This document shows, one piece after another, positions 5,814 to 6,737 of a stretch of 6,737 nucleotides of DNA. The DNA lies in NCBI GenBank assembly GCA_024643705.1, contig JAHEML010000216.1, positions 1-6,737 on the forward strand. Direction: 5' to 3'. The notes under the pieces were generated by a model. It ran no database searches and was not told where the DNA came from. It saw only the letters and a list, made by a program, of their open reading frames with translations. The stretch comes from Caldilineaceae bacterium (GTDB lineage Bacteria > Chloroflexota > Anaerolineae > Caldilineales > Caldilineaceae). The position numbers and the translations under genes were made by a program. How positions within the stretch are numbered: position 1 is the first letter of the stretch; each line of letters opens with the position of its first letter.

Positions 5814-6737
5814 ATGAATCCGAAAAATCGTACGGAACTTCGAATAAAACCGCAGTACACCTTTGAAAAAACCAGAATCGCTTTGGGGCTAGTAGCCCTG
5901 CTGCTGGCGTTGCTCTTCTCTGGGAACAGTGTCTTGGCCCAGCAGGAAGACCCACCGCCACCCACCGCCGATTTGGGAGACGCGCCCGACAGCACCAACC
6001 ATCACGGTATAGACAACATGGCCTACCCTGGTGTGCCCGGCAAATTCCCCACCGTCTTTGCCGATACGCCTGTGGGCGAAGGCCCTGGTCCGATCCATTT
6101 GCGGCCACGGATCGTTTGGCTGGGCGATAGGGTGAGCCTGGAGAACGAGGCCGACAAAGGGCCTGATCAAGAGATGGATGCGGGCGGCAACCCCATCAAC
6201 AACATCCTTGCCAAAGGCGCCGACAACGCCAACAACGATCGGGCCGATGACGGATGGCTGAATCAGGATGCCCCCTTGCCCAACTGCCAGGAGGCTCTTT
6301 TGCGCGTACGTGTGCGCAAAGACAGTTCTGTCAAAACCGGCCGCGTCTTTCTGAATGTTTGGATCGACGGCAACCGGGATGGCGATTGGGCGGATGTGGG
6401 CAAGTGTGACCCGGATGGCCGCTCCACCGAGTGGATCGTACGGGATACCGTTGTGGATACCAGCACTTTCGTAGGCGATTTTGCAGACATTGATGTCAAA
6501 ACCATGCTCGTCTACAACGAAAAGCCCGATGCCCCGGCCTGGATGCGCTTCTCCTTGAGCAACCAGCCAGCCGTGCGTCCCCCTGCCGACGTGCAGCAGC
6601 CCGATGTCAATCTGGTGGCCGATGGGCGAGGCCCGGACAAAGGCTTCGAATTGGGCGAAACCGAAGATTATCTGCGTTTGCCCGGTCAACCTGACCAGGC
6701 CAAACCCGACTTTGGTGATGCCCCCGACAGCAGCAAC
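5814..6737 (+). CDS. Secreted GEVED-domain repeat protein, N-terminal part (3' end outside window)
   Basis: The frame is open for 308 codons to the right edge. Residues 1-42 form a Sec-type signal peptide with an unusually long n-region (about 21 residues), hydrophobic core IALGLVALLLALLFSG, and likely cleavage after VLA (Ala42). A short Pro-rich segment follows. From LGDAPDS (54-60) runs an extracellular module with FPTVFAD, GPIHLRPR, VSLENEAD, a Ca-binding-like loop in VWIDGNRDGDWADVG (182-196), WMRFSLSNQPA, and the closing GFELGETEDYL (277-287), a form of the GEVED motif. Cys158 and Cys198 could form a disulphide. FGDAPDS reappears at 300-306, exactly 246 residues after the first copy, so a second module starts at the window edge. 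Such proteins are usually large surface or secreted adhesin-like or matrix proteins; the exact function is unknown. The signal peptide, GGAG site and ATG agree on the start. Confidence 0.88.
   Translation, partial: MNPKNRTELRIKPQYTFEKTRIALGLVALLLALLFSGNSVLAQQEDPPPPTADLGDAPDSTNHHGIDNMAYPGVPGKFPTVFADTPVGEGPGPIHLRPRIVWLGDRVSLENEADKGPDQEMDAGGNPINNILAKGADNANNDRADDGWLNQDAPLPNCQEALLRVRVRKDSSVKTGRVFLNVWIDGNRDGDWADVGKCDPDGRSTEWIVRDTVVDTSTFVGDFADIDVKTMLVYNEKPDAPAWMRFSLSNQPAVRPPADVQQPDVNLVADGRGPDKGFELGETEDYLRLPGQPDQAKPDFGDAPDSSN

Noticed and set aside
5452..5817. 121-codon open frame on the plus strand
   Set aside because: It reads through the strong terminator hairpin, is rich in Cys/Arg/Pro with no motif, and overlaps the start of the secreted-protein gene.
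5889..6689. 266-codon open frame on the minus strand
   Set aside because: It is antisense to the signal peptide and GEVED module, which have coherent family motifs and a good ribosome binding site.

Overview
The window reads as ordinary chromosomal DNA from a GC-rich bacterium. Chloroflexota (Anaerolineae-like) is my best guess, with moderate confidence. The grounds are a glycyl-tRNA synthetase with alpha and beta subunits fused in one chain, a homocysteine S-methyltransferase of the type often fused to methylenetetrahydrofolate reductase, a large secreted GEVED-type repeat protein, and degenerate 7-bp repeats scattered through genes and gaps. This placement is inference from gene content; no marker RNA is present.

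Layout: (1) positions 1-695, minus strand, hold the N-terminal 231 codons of a homocysteine S-methyltransferase that runs off the left edge. (2) Positions 696-873 are a divergent intergenic region with a heptamer/inverted-repeat patch next to the methyltransferase start. (3) Positions 874-2136, plus strand, encode a complete membrane-embedded site-2 (M50) metalloprotease. (4) Positions 2137-2350 are a 214-nt gap with a 9-bp direct repeat spaced exactly 30 bp and a small hairpin. (5) Positions 2351-5428, plus strand, encode a 1025-residue fused GlyQ-GlyS. It is followed by a strong intrinsic terminator at 5499-5537. (6) Positions 5538-5813 are a non-coding leader region. (7) Positions 5814-6737, plus strand, hold the first 308 codons of a secreted GEVED-domain protein that runs off the right edge.

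The genes do not form one pathway: they cover methionine synthesis, membrane proteolysis, translation and a cell-surface or secreted protein. The protease and glyQS are co-directional and could be co-transcribed, but the 214-nt gap with repeats argues against tight coupling. The terminator isolates the last gene.

I see no clearly new multi-gene system. The most interesting signal is the set of three degenerate heptamer patches. Two lie in frame inside glyQS: one forms the linker between the GlyQ and GlyS halves, and one enlarges a loop in GlyS. The third lies in the methyltransferase 5' region. All three heptamer consensus units are free of stop codons in every frame on both strands, which would let such repeats expand inside genes.
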